Position numbers and translations under genes: made by a program. 64,000 bases of DNA. It comes from Campylobacter concisus (GTDB taxonomy: Bacteria > Campylobacterota > Campylobacteria > Campylobacterales > Campylobacteraceae). The stretch lies in NCBI RefSeq assembly GCF_002913715.1, contig NZ_PPCE01000001.1, forward strand, positions 141,459 through 205,458, written 5' to 3'. Positions 9,368-22,036 of the stretch are shown one piece after another. Every line of letters begins with the position of its first letter. Within the stretch, counting starts at the first letter, position 1. The notes under the pieces are model-generated. The model had not been told where the DNA came from. It worked only from the letters and a program-made list of their open reading frames with translations, and did not search any database.

Positions 9368-10619
9368 TTTTGTGCCCTCCGATCTTTTTATTTCTATCTT
9401 GCCCAGTGGCTTCTGGCAGTAGATCGATCGCTCTTAAAACCGAGTTTTTACCAAATTTTTCTTTTATGAGATTTAGGGATTTTAAAACTGCCTTTTCTTT
9501 AGTATCATCCTCAAAAAGACTAGAGTGAGCTAGACTCTCTTTTACTACGTCGTTTGCACTGATGCTAATTTGCCTAATCAGCCCAACATTTTTTATCTTG
9601 TTTAAAAGTAGCTCTTCGGCCAAACTCATCAGCACACTTGAGATATTTGTTGGTGTCTTAAACCTAATACTTGCACGTTGTAGTGGTTCGAGTTTGTCGG
9701 CAAATTTTATATTTATCGTTATTCCACTTGCCATTACTTCTTTGTTTATCATCCTAAGCGCTAGCCTATCAGCCATCTCTTTTAGTACGACTACCGCCTC
9801 ACAACGCTCGTAGTCTCTTGGTAAAATTTCAGAGCTAAAGTAGGATTTTGTGCTTGGTTTGTATGCTTTTATGTCAGCTATTGTCGTTGGCTCTATGCCA
9901 TTTGCGTGATCTATCGTTATATAGGCATCAACTCCAAAAAATTTCTCAAGCAAGCTTCGCGGAGCATTTGCTATATCTTTCATACAAAAAATTCCATGTT
10001 TTTCTAGCTTTAGTCTAGTTTGCTTACCGATACGCCAAAAGTCATCTAGCGGTTGATGCGTCCAAAGACGTTCTTTATAAAGCTGCTCGTCTAAAAATGC
10101 AATCCCATCATCACTGTGTTTAGCTAGGATATCAAGGGCGATTTTTGCGAGGTATAAATTTGTGCCCATGCCACAGGTGGCCGTCACGCCAGTAGTATTT
10201 AAAATTTCATCCATTATCTTTTTGGCTATGGATTTTGCATCGGTATTATAGAATTTAACATAAGAAGTAAGATCGATAAAGGCCTCATCGATAGAATAGA
10301 CATAGATATCATCTTTTGAGACATATTTTAGATATATCTCATAAATTTTAGCCGCATAGTCGATGTAAAACTGCATTCTAGGAGGTGCAATGATAAATTT
10401 TATAGCCTTTGGTATTTCAAAAAGCCTGCATCTATTTTTAACACCTTTAGCTCTAAGGGCTGGACTAACGGCTAGGCAAACACTTCCGTTGCCACGGCTA
10501 TCGTCAGCCACGACCAGATCGGCTTTAAACGGATCAAGCCCTCGCTCCACACACTCAACTGAGGCGTAAAATGACTTTAGATCAATGACGGCATAAAATT
10601 TTTGTGCTTTGTTTTTCAT
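9357..10619 (-). CDS. Y-family (UvrX/UmuC-like) translesion DNA polymerase
   Basis: A 420-residue error-prone polymerase expected to copy past DNA lesions. The palm motifs are clear: VIDLKSFYASVE with catalytic Asp13, and VYSIDEAFIDL with Asp111 and Glu112. A helix-hairpin-helix thumb follows (DDFWRIGKQTRLKLEKHGI), then the little-finger domain (TKSYFSSEILPRDYE through LIRQISISANDV). The spacing LRAKGVKNRCRLFEIP is the UvrX/UmuC/ImuB branch rather than DinB (Pol IV). There is no UmuD nearby; instead a YolD-like gene overlaps its 3' end. C. jejuni strains mostly lack such a gene, so it may be accessory. I see no LexA-like box, and Campylobacter generally lacks LexA. Confidence 0.88.
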   Translation of the reverse strand: MKNKAQKFYAVIDLKSFYASVECVERGLDPFKADLVVADDSRGNGSVCLAVSPALRAKGVKNRCRLFEIPKAIKFIIAPPRMQFYIDYAAKIYEIYLKYVSKDDIYVYSIDEAFIDLTSYVKFYNTDAKSIAKKIMDEILNTTGVTATCGMGTNLYLAKIALDILAKHSDDGIAFLDEQLYKERLWTHQPLDDFWRIGKQTRLKLEKHGIFCMKDIANAPRSLLEKFFGVDAYITIDHANGIEPTTIADIKAYKPSTKSYFSSEILPRDYERCEAVVVLKEMADRLALRMINKEVMASGITINIKFADKLEPLQRASIRFKTPTNISSVLMSLAEELLLNKIKNVGLIRQISISANDVVKESLAHSSLFEDDTKEKAVLKSLNLIKEKFGKNSVLRAIDLLPEATGQDRNKKIGGHKSGE

Positions 10620-10948
10620 GGAGTGATTATAGATGAAAATTAGTAAAAATTCGTTTTTGAAAAATCGATCTTAAGGCTAAAATTTCTAATAAAATTTTTT
10701 AGAAACAAAATAAGTAAAATGGATAAATTTTACTATATTTATATACTTTAATAAAAATAGCAATAAATATAATTAAATATATTTTAAATATATAAATTAT
10801 TTTAATAAATAAAACTTCAATGTAAATTTTAAATAAATAAATCCCTATATCTAGGGAAAATATACTTTAAATAATTAAAGATTTCAGCTAATATTTAAAT
10901 GACATTTATTATTATATTTTTATATTTTACTACTAGAAAGGATAGAAA
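10620..10948. other. AT-rich intergenic region before autotransporter
   Basis: No gene supported. It is extremely AT-rich with many short TTTAAATA palindromes. It separates the divergent polymerase and autotransporter genes, so it must hold both promoters, but no single -10 stands out. AGAAAGGAT at 10935-10943 is the binding site for the autotransporter ATG. Confidence 0.55.
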
Positions 10949-13687
10949 ATGGCTATCTTAGATATTTTTAGTGAGTTTAAGTTTAGAGGTGATTTGCATA
11001 AAGGTCTTATAAAAGCTAGTTTGATCGCAGCGTCCTGTATTTTGGTCGCTCAAGCTTCATCTGATTGGGATGTCGTGCAGTCTAAATTTAAAGATGATAT
11101 AGATACAAGATTTAATCTTTATGTTAGTGATGGTAAAAATATCAATGCTGGCGAAAGTAATTTAAATGGAAATATAGCCGGTGCTATAAGTGATGCAAAT
11201 ATCAATAATAATGGTGCGATTAGTGGTTATAGATTAAATTTAAAAGATGTTAATGCGCAAAGAAAGAAATATGGAGTCTTTGCAGCCGGCTCATATAGTG
11301 GCATCGTTTCAAACAACAGTTTATTTGCAGAAAACGTTCAAAATGGGCATGATCTTGATGTGTACGGCGGACACTCGTATAAGGGCGAAGCAAATTATAA
11401 TACCTTGTCTATAATGGCTTCAACTATAGACAAAGTAGCTGGTGGAAGTACTCGTCATGGTCTAGCCAATAACAATAAAGTAATCATAAAATCCAGCAAA
11501 GATGTAAAAAGTAATGTAAGATTAGTACATGGCGGTTGGGCGACCTATAGCAATAAAGGTGCTAGTTATAACGAAGTACATGTAGATAATGCAAATGCTA
11601 TCTTTGTTTATGGCGGTGAGTCACAAAATGGTGAAGTTAGTTTTAATAAAGTTGTTATAACAAATAACTCGCTCTCAAGAGAGGTAGTTGGCGGCAAAAG
11701 TACAACTGGAGCTAGAGCAAATGCAACGCACAACGAAGTTAATATAATTGGTTCTACTATCGAAAAGAGTAGACAATCAGGTGTTTATGGTGGTTTAACA
11801 GATAGAGGTGATGCAAATTTTAACAAAGTGAGCATAACTAGTGATGCAAAAAATAGATCCTTGATAAATTCTAATGTTTATGGAGGCAAGATCCACGAAG
11901 GAGGAGTATTTGGCATTAAAGGCGCGAATGCTAATTCAAATTTAGTTTTTGTAGATAACTCAACCATAAATGGCGATGTTCATGGCGGTTCATCAGTAAA
12001 TGGTACTGCAAATTTAAATGAGGTAAAGATAACTCGTAGTGAGGTGGACTATGTTTATGGTGGCAAGTCACTAGTTGGTACTGCAAGCTACAATAAAACA
12101 TATATCCAAGACTCAAATGTAAAAGGTGATGTTTATGGTGGAGCTAGTGGATCTGGATTTGGCCCAAGCACTCCAGAGACCAATTACAATACGCTAACTA
12201 TCGAAAACTCAACCATAAAAGGCGATGTTTATGGCGGATATAATGAGAGCTATATAGGCCTAGCTACAAACAATGTGATAAATTTAAAAAATGGTGCGAG
12301 AATAGGTGGCGAGCTAATTGGCGGTAAGGCAGAAAGTAGTGAGAATATAAAAGAAAATAAGCTAAATGTCTACTCACAAGCAAGCGCAAAAAATGTTAGA
12401 AATTTTCAAACTTACAATTTTCTCATATCAAAAGATGCTGGAGCAAATTTAAACCTTTTGACGCTTAGCTCAGACGAGGATACTGATCTAAGAGGAAGCG
12501 AAGTAAATCTAGCATTGCAAGATAAGATTACATCTTTAAAAGTCGGCGAAAGTATAAATTTGATAAAAAAAGAGAGCAAAAATAGCAAAATTTTAGCTAA
12601 CGGAAATATCAAAAAAAGTACTAAAATTTCTGGTGTTATGAGTGATTATGAGTTTAGTATAGATAAAGCTGATGATGCAATCGTAAAAGCTACTCTCGTA
12701 TCAAAAAGTAAAAATAAAAATGGCGAGTCTATGCTTGGGGCTTTTGCTATGCCAATAGATGTGACTTTTAAAATGAATGACTTTATGAGCGACTCAATGG
12801 GAGCTATTGAGCTTGATCTAAATGCACTAGAAGTTGCAAATTTATTTGGCACATCTCATCTTGCTAAATATGCATTTGCTGATGACTTTGGTTATAAAAG
12901 CGACGCATATCAGCCAGCATACGAAAGCGATGAAAAAAACGTGATCAGTTTTGCAAATGTAAATGGATTTAAGGCAGACTATGATGAGAGTGGGATTGAC
13001 CTAAAGGGTATTGGTTTATCAGCTGGCGTAGCATTTAGTGCAAAAGAGAACATTTATGGAGCTTTTATTGAGAACTCATACGCTAAATTTGATAACAGCG
13101 ATGAAGATGCCAAAATAGATGGCAGAGTTAGAAACTATGGACTTGGCATTTTTTCAAGACTAAATTTGCCACGTGATTTTTATATCGATCTCATGGCAAA
13201 AGCTGGTAGGAGCCAAACTAAGGTTGATGCAAAAGATGTGGATTATAAAATCTCAATGCCATATTACAATGCTAGCTTTGGCATCGGCAAAAAGATAAAA
13301 TTTGATAGCTTTATACTTGATAGTGGGCTAAACTACGCACTCTCTTATGTTGGTAGCGATGAGGCAGATATCGGACAAAGCACATTAAAATTTAGCAGCG
13401 TTACATCAAGCAGAGCTAAAATTTACTCAAAGATAGCCTATGATGCTGGTAAATTTAATCCTTATGGAAAAATTAGTGCTGAGTATAAATTTAACACCAA
13501 GTCAAAAATAGCAGTGATCCAAGAAGACGAGGAGATCAGCCTAACTCAAAAAGGCACAAGCTCAGAGGTTGAGGTCGGTCTAAGATATACGCCAACTTAT
13601 GCAACACTCATAAATTTTGGCATAGCACAATCTTTTGGCAAAAAAGATCAAAGTAGCGCAAAACTTCAGTTTGCTTATAGATTCTAA
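10949..13687 (+). CDS. Autotransporter with beta-helix passenger
   Basis: A 912-residue type Va autotransporter. An extended N-terminus with a hydrophobic signal (KGLIKASLIAASCILVAQA, about residues 21-36) is followed by a passenger of about 400 residues. The passenger is built from repeats of the form VYGG-x(6-8)-G-A-x-N-x-V-x-I-x(2)-S-x-I, which pack as a right-handed beta-helix. A linker leads to a C-terminal barrel domain (about 640-912) ending in the outer-membrane signature FAYRF. Near-identical DNA segments encode the VYGG turns (for example around 11970, 12045, 12130 and 12220), so repeat number may vary between strains. No protease triad is obvious in the passenger, which suggests an adhesin or other surface factor. 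It is a single-gene unit, ended by a strong terminator. Confidence 0.85.
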   Translation: MAILDIFSEFKFRGDLHKGLIKASLIAASCILVAQASSDWDVVQSKFKDDIDTRFNLYVSDGKNINAGESNLNGNIAGAISDANINNNGAISGYRLNLKDVNAQRKKYGVFAAGSYSGIVSNNSLFAENVQNGHDLDVYGGHSYKGEANYNTLSIMASTIDKVAGGSTRHGLANNNKVIIKSSKDVKSNVRLVHGGWATYSNKGASYNEVHVDNANAIFVYGGESQNGEVSFNKVVITNNSLSREVVGGKSTTGARANATHNEVNIIGSTIEKSRQSGVYGGLTDRGDANFNKVSITSDAKNRSLINSNVYGGKIHEGGVFGIKGANANSNLVFVDNSTINGDVHGGSSVNGTANLNEVKITRSEVDYVYGGKSLVGTASYNKTYIQDSNVKGDVYGGASGSGFGPSTPETNYNTLTIENSTIKGDVYGGYNESYIGLATNNVINLKNGARIGGELIGGKAESSENIKENKLNVYSQASAKNVRNFQTYNFLISKDAGANLNLLTLSSDEDTDLRGSEVNLALQDKITSLKVGESINLIKKESKNSKILANGNIKKSTKISGVMSDYEFSIDKADDAIVKATLVSKSKNKNGESMLGAFAMPIDVTFKMNDFMSDSMGAIELDLNALEVANLFGTSHLAKYAFADDFGYKSDAYQPAYESDEKNVISFANVNGFKADYDESGIDLKGIGLSAGVAFSAKENIYGAFIENSYAKFDNSDEDAKIDGRVRNYGLGIFSRLNLPRDFYIDLMAKAGRSQTKVDAKDVDYKISMPYYNASFGIGKKIKFDSFILDSGLNYALSYVGSDEADIGQSTLKFSSVTSSRAKIYSKIAYDAGKFNPYGKISAEYKFNTKSKIAVIQEDEEISLTQKGTSSEVEVGLRYTPTYATLINFGIAQSFGKKDQSSAKLQFAYRF

Positions 13688-13717
13688 AAATTTAGTGGCT
13701 TTTTGGCCACTAAATTT
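13688..13717. terminator. Strong bidirectional terminator
   Basis: Perfect 12-bp stem AAATTTAGTGGC (13688-13699) / GCCACTAAATTT (13706-13717), loop TTTTTG, between the convergent autotransporter and aroC. A/T tracts flank both sides. Confidence 0.8.
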
Positions 13718-13734
13718 ACTTATTTTTATAGATT

Positions 13735-14802
<1,068 letters not shown>

Positions 14803-14810
14803 AATTTTTC

Positions 14811-15482
14811 CTATTTTTTGATTTTTTCTAGTGCGATTTTTGCTGCAAGCTGTTGGGCTTGCTTTTTAGAGCTGCCAACGGCGCGTGAAATTTCTTTGCC
14901 ATTTAGTAGCAAGGCTATCTCAAATTCTTTCTTGTGATCAGGACCTGACGTGCTGATGAGCTCGTATGTTGGTATAACGCCAAGACTGGCCTGAGTGACC
15001 TCTTGAAGAGCGGTTTTGTAGTCCTTTTCAAGGTGTGCAAAGTCGATCTGCGGATAGCAAAGCTCAAGCAGACTAATAGAAATTTCTCTAACTTTATCAA
15101 GTCCAGCCTCTAGGTAGATAGCACCCATCACAGCTTCAAATGCGTCGCTTAAAATGCTATCTTTCTCGCGTCCGCCATTGTTCTCTTCAGCCGTACTTAG
15201 CCTTAAAAATTTACCCATTTTTAGATGCCTTGCCATATTTGCAAAGCTTTTTTCATTTACAAGCGCGGCTCTTAGCTTACTCATGTCGCCCTCTGCGATC
15301 TTGCTAAATTTCTTAAAAAGATACTCAGCCACAAGCAGATCCATCACCGCATCGCCTAAAAACTCGAGTCTTTCGTTATTTAGCGCCTGCTTGGTACTCT
15401 TGTGGGTCAGCGCCTCTTCTAAAAGTTCAGTTTTTTTAAATTTATATCCAAGACTCTTTTCAAATTCTTCTAAAATTTTCAT
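14811..15482 (-). CDS. rnc: Ribonuclease III
   Basis: A 223-residue double-strand-specific endoribonuclease for rRNA and mRNA processing. The catalytic signature NERLEFLGD is at residues 36-44, further acidic residues are in [14 protein letters not shown], and a C-terminal double-stranded-RNA-binding domain occupies about 150-223 ([27 protein letters not shown]). It overlaps the end of rnhA by 4 bp, implying coupled translation. Usual length. Confidence 0.95.
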   Translation of the reverse strand: MKILEEFEKSLGYKFKKTELLEEALTHKSTKQALNNERLEFLGDAVMDLLVAEYLFKKFSKIAEGDMSKLRAALVNEKSFANMARHLKMGKFLRLSTAEENNGGREKDSILSDAFEAVMGAIYLEAGLDKVREISISLLELCYPQIDFAHLEKDYKTALQEVTQASLGVIPTYELISTSGPDHKKEFEIALLLNGKEISRAVGSSKKQAQQLAAKIALEKIKK

Positions 15483-15913
15483 CTTTCATTCTCATCTTTT
15501 ATTTTTAATGCCTCATCTCTCGCCATCTGGTCGCACTCCTCGTTTTCAGGGTGTCCAGCGTGCCCCTTGACCCAGCTAGCCACGACTTTGTGAGGCTTTG
15601 AAATTTCTAAATACTCCTGCCAAAGCTCGACATTTTTTACATTTTTAAAATTTCTCTTTTGCCAGTTTGCAAGCCACTCATTTATGCTATTTACCACGTA
15701 TGAGCTATCTGTAAAGAGCCTTACTTCGCAGGGCTCTTTTAATGCTTTTAGCCCCATTATCGCAGCTTTTAGCTCCATTTGGTTATTTGTAGTATGTGCC
15801 TCGCCGCCACTTTCTTTTTTCTGCGCTTCGTTAAATCTCAAAATGTAAGCCCAGCCGCCAGCTCCAGGGTTTCCAAGGCATGAGCCATCGCTAAAAAGTG
15901 TTACTATCTTCAC
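15479..15913 (-). CDS. rnhA: Ribonuclease HI
   Basis: A 144-residue enzyme that degrades the RNA strand of RNA-DNA hybrids. The active-site carboxylates are visible: Asp9 in [14 protein letters not shown], Glu47 in NNQMELKAA, Asp69 in LFTDSSYV, and the fourth Asp in [10 protein letters not shown]. It overlaps the upstream TPR gene by 23 bp and rnc by 4 bp, so it is translated within the same operon. Confidence 0.95.
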   Translation of the reverse strand: MKIVTLFSDGSCLGNPGAGGWAYILRFNEAQKKESGGEAHTTNNQMELKAAIMGLKALKEPCEVRLFTDSSYVVNSINEWLANWQKRNFKNVKNVELWQEYLEISKPHKVVASWVKGHAGHPENEECDQMARDEALKIKDENER

Positions 15914-16922
15914 TTGGTTTTTCTGTGATGTGGGATAAAATTTTCACACTTCCTAGCTCGTGACAGACCGGACAGCGGTAAAAGTGCATAGGAAATGAGT
16001 TTTTGCAGCTTTTGCAAACGTAGTTAAAGCTTAACCCAGCCGCGTCAAATTTAGCGTCTTTTAGCTTTTTGATGACATTTAGCTCAAAGCCATAAATTTC
16101 ACATGGCTCATCTATATCGCCCTTTGCGTAAAAGAGTGATTTGTACTTTGGATCGTTTAAATTTATAGGCGTTTTTAGGTTGTAAAGCAGATCGATCACA
16201 TCTTCAAAACGAGCAAAATCTTTTAAATTTTCTAAATTTTCATTGTGCCTTATGAAAAGTGCTAAGATCATACGTTTTAAAAGCTCAAAATTTTGGCTAA
16301 GATGGGAGAGAATTTCTACCTTTTCATTAAAACTTAAATTTCTATCATCAAGCGTGCTGATCGCCTTTATATAGGCCTTTTGATCTTTTATATTTACACC
16401 AAGTTCTTCAAGAGAATTTAGCGCATAAAGGGCTTCTTTGTAGTTTTTAAGTTTTTCATCTATCATCGTTAAAAAGCGAAGTGCAAGCACATTTCTTGGG
16501 CTTAGTTCAAGCACTTTTTCAAAGACTTCGCTAGCTTTTTTCAAAAATCCGGCCTTAAAATAGACCTCTCCAAGCTCGTTTAGGATAAATTCTTTTTCAT
16601 TTTTATCTCTAACTTTGCCAAGCGCTATGAGATAAACACTAATTGATTTTTCAAAATCACCATTTTTGGCAAAAGTTTGTCCTAGCATGCAAAGGCTTTG
16701 AGCATCTATCTCTGGGCTTTGTAGCATCTGTTTATGCTCGCTACTTATGCCATCTTTGCTATCAAATTTTCTTATAAATTTTTCAATGCGTTTTTTCTCA
16801 TCTTTGCTTGAAAAGATACCCCAAGCATAGCTTAATGCGGCTATCATCAAAATAATGCTAAATAAAATAATAAGGCTAAATATCGGATCTCTATGCCCAA
16901 TAAAAAAAATATCCACGCTCAT
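15891..16922 (-). CDS. LapB/YciM-like TPR protein with C-terminal zinc ribbon
   Basis: A 343-residue inner-membrane-anchored protein. One N-terminal membrane segment (about residues 13-35, FSLIILFSIILMIAALSYAWG) is followed by a chain of TPR helices (SVYLIALGKVRDKNEKEFIL, LKKASEVFEKVLELSPRNVL) and a C-terminal rubredoxin-like metal site (YVCKSCKNSFPMHFYRCPVC). This layout is that of LapB (YciM), which in enterobacteria regulates LpxC degradation and LPS synthesis. Whether it has that role in Campylobacter is inference. It is first gene of its operon, divergent from dnaG. Confidence 0.7.
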   Translation of the reverse strand: MSVDIFFIGHRDPIFSLIILFSIILMIAALSYAWGIFSSKDEKKRIEKFIRKFDSKDGISSEHKQMLQSPEIDAQSLCMLGQTFAKNGDFEKSISVYLIALGKVRDKNEKEFILNELGEVYFKAGFLKKASEVFEKVLELSPRNVLALRFLTMIDEKLKNYKEALYALNSLEELGVNIKDQKAYIKAISTLDDRNLSFNEKVEILSHLSQNFELLKRMILALFIRHNENLENLKDFARFEDVIDLLYNLKTPINLNDPKYKSLFYAKGDIDEPCEIYGFELNVIKKLKDAKFDAAGLSFNYVCKSCKNSFPMHFYRCPVCHELGSVKILSHITEKPSEDSNTF

Positions 16923-16964
16923 ACTTTGTAATAAAATTTTACTTTAATTATAACAAAGCGGTTG

Positions 16965-16970
16965 TATAAT
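16965..16970 (+). promoter_or_regulatory. -10 element of dnaG, placed for a leaderless mRNA
   Basis: TATAAT at 16965-16970, preceded by TG, ends 7 bp before the dnaG ATG at 16978. A normal start 6-8 bp downstream of a -10 would fall on or next to the A of the ATG, and no Shine-Dalgarno sequence is present upstream. Confidence 0.55.
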
Positions 16971-16977
16971 TTTGCTT

Positions 16978-18657
16978 ATGATAGATCCAAAATCCATAGA
17001 AAAACTCAAAAATCAAATCGATATCGTTGACATTATAGAGCACTATTTGCCAGTCAAAAAAATGGGTGCAAACTATAAATGCGTCTGCCCATTTCACGAT
17101 GATAGAAATCCTAGTATGAGCATAAGCCAAAGTAAGCAAATTTTTCACTGTTTTGCTTGCAAGGCCGGCGGAGATGCGATCAAATTTGTAATGGATTATG
17201 AGAAATTAACCTATCCAGAAGCTATCGAAAGAATAGCTAGTCTTGTAAATTTTAGCCTTGAATACACAAGCGACAAAGCCCCAACACAAAAAGAAAATAA
17301 GCATATTTTAGAAAAGGCAAATGCCTTTTATAGGAGCGAATTTTTCAAGCATGAAGCCGCTGTGAGATATATCTATTCTCGTGGTATAAATGACGCGATG
17401 ATCGAGAAATTTGAGCTTGGCTGGGCAGGGGAGAGCGCTAGTACCATTAGACTTTTGCAAAATGAAAATATCGAACCAAAAGAGGCGCTTGAAGTTGGAA
17501 TCGTAAAGCAAAACGAGAAGGGAATTTATGCTAGTTTTATCGAGCGTATCACATTTCCAATATATGCGCATACGGCAAAATTAGTTGGCTTTGGCGGTAG
17601 AACGATCTCAGATCATCCTGCAAAATATGTAAATTCTCCACAAAGCATAGTTTTTGACAAGTCAAAGCTACTTTACGGCTATCATTTAGCTAGACAAAGT
17701 ATTTTTGAAAAAAAGCAGATTATCATCACAGAGGGATATTTAGATGTTATCATGCTGCACTTTGCTGGCTTCACAAACGCCGTTGCCGTGCTTGGGACTG
17801 CGCTTACGACTAATCACTTGCCACTTTTAAAAAGAGGAGAGATAAGCGTAGTACTTTGTTTTGATGGTGACTCGGCTGGTATAAATGCCGCTATAAAATC
17901 ATCTCGTCTTTTGGTGCAAAACGAAATAGATGGAAGCGTTGTTATTATAAAAGATGGTGCAGACCCTGCGGATATGGTCTTTGTAGGTAGAAGTGACGAG
18001 CTAAAAGAGATGTTTGGATCCGGGACTGAGCTTGGCGAGTTTTATATCGAGCAAATTGTAAAAAAATATGATATTACGCGCCCAGTGCAAAAGCAAAAAT
18101 GCTTAGAAGAGATAGTGGAATTTACAAATTCTCTAAAGCCAATAATCGCAAAAAGTTACGAATTGCTGGTATCAAATTTACTCAAAATAGAGCTAAATAC
18201 TTTTAGCCTTCATGGACAAAGATATATAAATAGACAAGATCAAAATTTTACAAATGCTGCAACAACAAATAAACAAGTGGCTCAAAAAAAAGATAAAACT
18301 GATATTTTGGAATTTAGTGTTTTAAAGAGCATGCTAGCAAATAAAAATTACGAAGCTATCGTTTTAAACGAGCTTGAGGAGAAATTCTTCTTGCATCATA
18401 AAGATTATTTTCAAGCTGTTTTATTGCCAAATATTGAAGATAATGCGGTACTTGTTAGAGAAATTTATGTTGATGAAAGCTCAAACATAGCTTCTAGTGA
18501 AGATAGCCTTAAAGAGGCCATTTTAAAGCTAAAACTAAAATACTATGAGAAGTTTCGCGAAGATACCAGAAAATCACAAAAACCAAATAAAATCGAAATA
18601 ATGCAAAAAATTTCAGAGATCATTAAAGGCTTACACAACAAGCTACAAAAAAATTAG
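16978..18657 (+). CDS. dnaG: DNA primase
   Basis: A 559-residue replicative primase. The N-terminal CHC2 zinc domain has ligands Cys37, His40, Cys58 and Cys61. The TOPRIM catalytic core shows IITEGYLDVIML and LCFDGDSAG, followed by a C-terminal helicase-interaction region with low conservation. I chose ATG at 16978 (MIDPKSIEKLK) because it is the family N-terminus; a TTG two codons upstream is unlikely. There is no ribosome binding site before the ATG, and a TATAAT lies only 7 bp away, so the mRNA may be leaderless. Divergent from the TPR gene as in C. jejuni. Confidence 0.95.
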   Translation: MIDPKSIEKLKNQIDIVDIIEHYLPVKKMGANYKCVCPFHDDRNPSMSISQSKQIFHCFACKAGGDAIKFVMDYEKLTYPEAIERIASLVNFSLEYTSDKAPTQKENKHILEKANAFYRSEFFKHEAAVRYIYSRGINDAMIEKFELGWAGESASTIRLLQNENIEPKEALEVGIVKQNEKGIYASFIERITFPIYAHTAKLVGFGGRTISDHPAKYVNSPQSIVFDKSKLLYGYHLARQSIFEKKQIIITEGYLDVIMLHFAGFTNAVAVLGTALTTNHLPLLKRGEISVVLCFDGDSAGINAAIKSSRLLVQNEIDGSVVIIKDGADPADMVFVGRSDELKEMFGSGTELGEFYIEQIVKKYDITRPVQKQKCLEEIVEFTNSLKPIIAKSYELLVSNLLKIELNTFSLHGQRYINRQDQNFTNAATTNKQVAQKKDKTDILEFSVLKSMLANKNYEAIVLNELEEKFFLHHKDYFQAVLLPNIEDNAVLVREIYVDESSNIASSEDSLKEAILKLKLKYYEKFREDTRKSQKPNKIEIMQKISEIIKGLHNKLQKN

Positions 18658-18761
18658 ATTTCAAAATTTAACACTTATTCAGCTTTAAATCATAAAACTA
18701 AATGTAAAATGTTCAAAGTAATAAATATTTTTAAGATTAGTTTTATTTTTAAGGGTTTATT

Positions 18762-19997
18762 ATGATAAATTTTAAAAGATTTGAGGCGAATTTTAATGCT
18801 ATAAGCAGATTTGGAGCATTAAAAGGTGGAGGGCTAACAAGGCTTGCATTTAGCAAAGAAGACTTGGAAGCTAGAAATTTTCTTATAAATTTAATAGAAG
18901 AAAATGGCTTTAAACTTAAAATTGACAATGTTGGCAACATCTTTGCCATCTATGATGATGGCTGTGAGCCAGGTGAAAAGCCGGTTTGCGTAGGCTCTCA
19001 TATCGACAGTGTGCCAAATGGTGGCTTTTATGATGGCACTCTTGGTGTCATGGCAGGACTTGAGGCGCTAACCTCGATAAAAGAAGCTGGCATTAAATTA
19101 AAGCGCCCACTTTGGTTAATTAACTTTTGCTGTGAAGAGTCAAGTAGGTTTAAAACAGCAACCATTGGCAGCAAGATAATAAGCGGCAAACTTGGCCTAC
19201 AAAGACTTCATGAATTAAAAGACGAAGATGACATTTCGCTCTTTGAAGCGATGATTAAATTTGGGCTTGAGCCACAAAATTTAAATGACTCTATTTTAAA
19301 AGAACACTCACTTCATTCATATTTAGAACTTCACATTGAACAAGGCCCAGTTCTTGAGCGAAGTGGTATAAGCGTTGGCGTAGTAAGCGGTATCGCCGCT
19401 CCTATTAGATTTGAAATTATTATTCATGGTAAGGCAGATCACAGCGGTTCAACGCCGATGAATATGCGTAGTGATGCTTTGCTAGCTGCTTCACACATCA
19501 TAATCGCAGCCAATAAATTTGCTAAAAATAAAAAAACAGCTGTGGCTACTGTTGGTTACGCACATGCAAAGCCAGGCGTTTTAAATGTCGTACCAGGCGA
19601 GGCGAGGCTTGGAGTTGATCTAAGAGATATTGATAAGGTAAGCTTAGAAGAGCTAAATTTAGAGCTTAGAAATTTTATAAAAGAGCTAAGCGGTGAGCTA
19701 AAATTTAGTTATGAGATAAGAGAACTAAGCAGTGATGAGCCAGTAAAACTAAGCGAGCATGCTATAAATTTACTAAGCGAAGAGGCTGCTAAACTGGGCA
19801 TAAAAACGCTTACTTTGCCAAGCGGAGCTGGACACGATGCGATGAATCTAACAAAACTCGCAAGTAGCGTTGGCATGCTTTTTATACCTTGCGTTGGTGG
19901 CATCAGTCACAATATAGCAGAAGCTATAAATTTTGATGATGCTTTCAAAGCTACACAAATTTTAACAAATGCACTAATTAAACTATCAAATGAATAA
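18762..19997 (+). CDS. M20-family N-carbamoyl-amino-acid/allantoate amidohydrolase
   Basis: A 411-residue zinc-dependent amidohydrolase of the HyuC/AllC/AmaB group, which hydrolyses N-carbamoyl-L-amino acids or similar ureido compounds. Metal ligands are recognisable: GSHIDSVPNGG (His80), FYDGTLG (Asp91), FCCEESSRF (Glu125-Glu126) and ELHIEQGPVLE. The lid domain carries ADHSGSTPMNMR, and GAGHDAMNL holds the distal His. It is the first gene of a five-gene operon with another M20 enzyme, PepE, a DcuC-like carrier and PepT, which suggests scavenging of amino-acid derivatives. Substrate not determinable from sequence. Confidence 0.82.
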   Translation: MINFKRFEANFNAISRFGALKGGGLTRLAFSKEDLEARNFLINLIEENGFKLKIDNVGNIFAIYDDGCEPGEKPVCVGSHIDSVPNGGFYDGTLGVMAGLEALTSIKEAGIKLKRPLWLINFCCEESSRFKTATIGSKIISGKLGLQRLHELKDEDDISLFEAMIKFGLEPQNLNDSILKEHSLHSYLELHIEQGPVLERSGISVGVVSGIAAPIRFEIIIHGKADHSGSTPMNMRSDALLAASHIIIAANKFAKNKKTAVATVGYAHAKPGVLNVVPGEARLGVDLRDIDKVSLEELNLELRNFIKELSGELKFSYEIRELSSDEPVKLSEHAINLLSEEAAKLGIKTLTLPSGAGHDAMNLTKLASSVGMLFIPCVGGISHNIAEAINFDDAFKATQILTNALIKLSNE

Positions 19998-20007
19998 GGA
20001 GAAACCT

Positions 20008-22022
<2,015 letters not shown>

Positions 22023-22036
22023 GCAAGGAGAGAGGC

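Noticed and set aside
10949..12300. VYGG-coding repeats as a CRISPR array
   Set aside because: Repeats are imperfect, in frame and protein-coding, with no uniform spacer length.
16972..16977. TTG as an upstream start of dnaG
   Set aside because: Two codons before the family-typical ATG and overlapping the region right after the -10, so it would not be transcribed.
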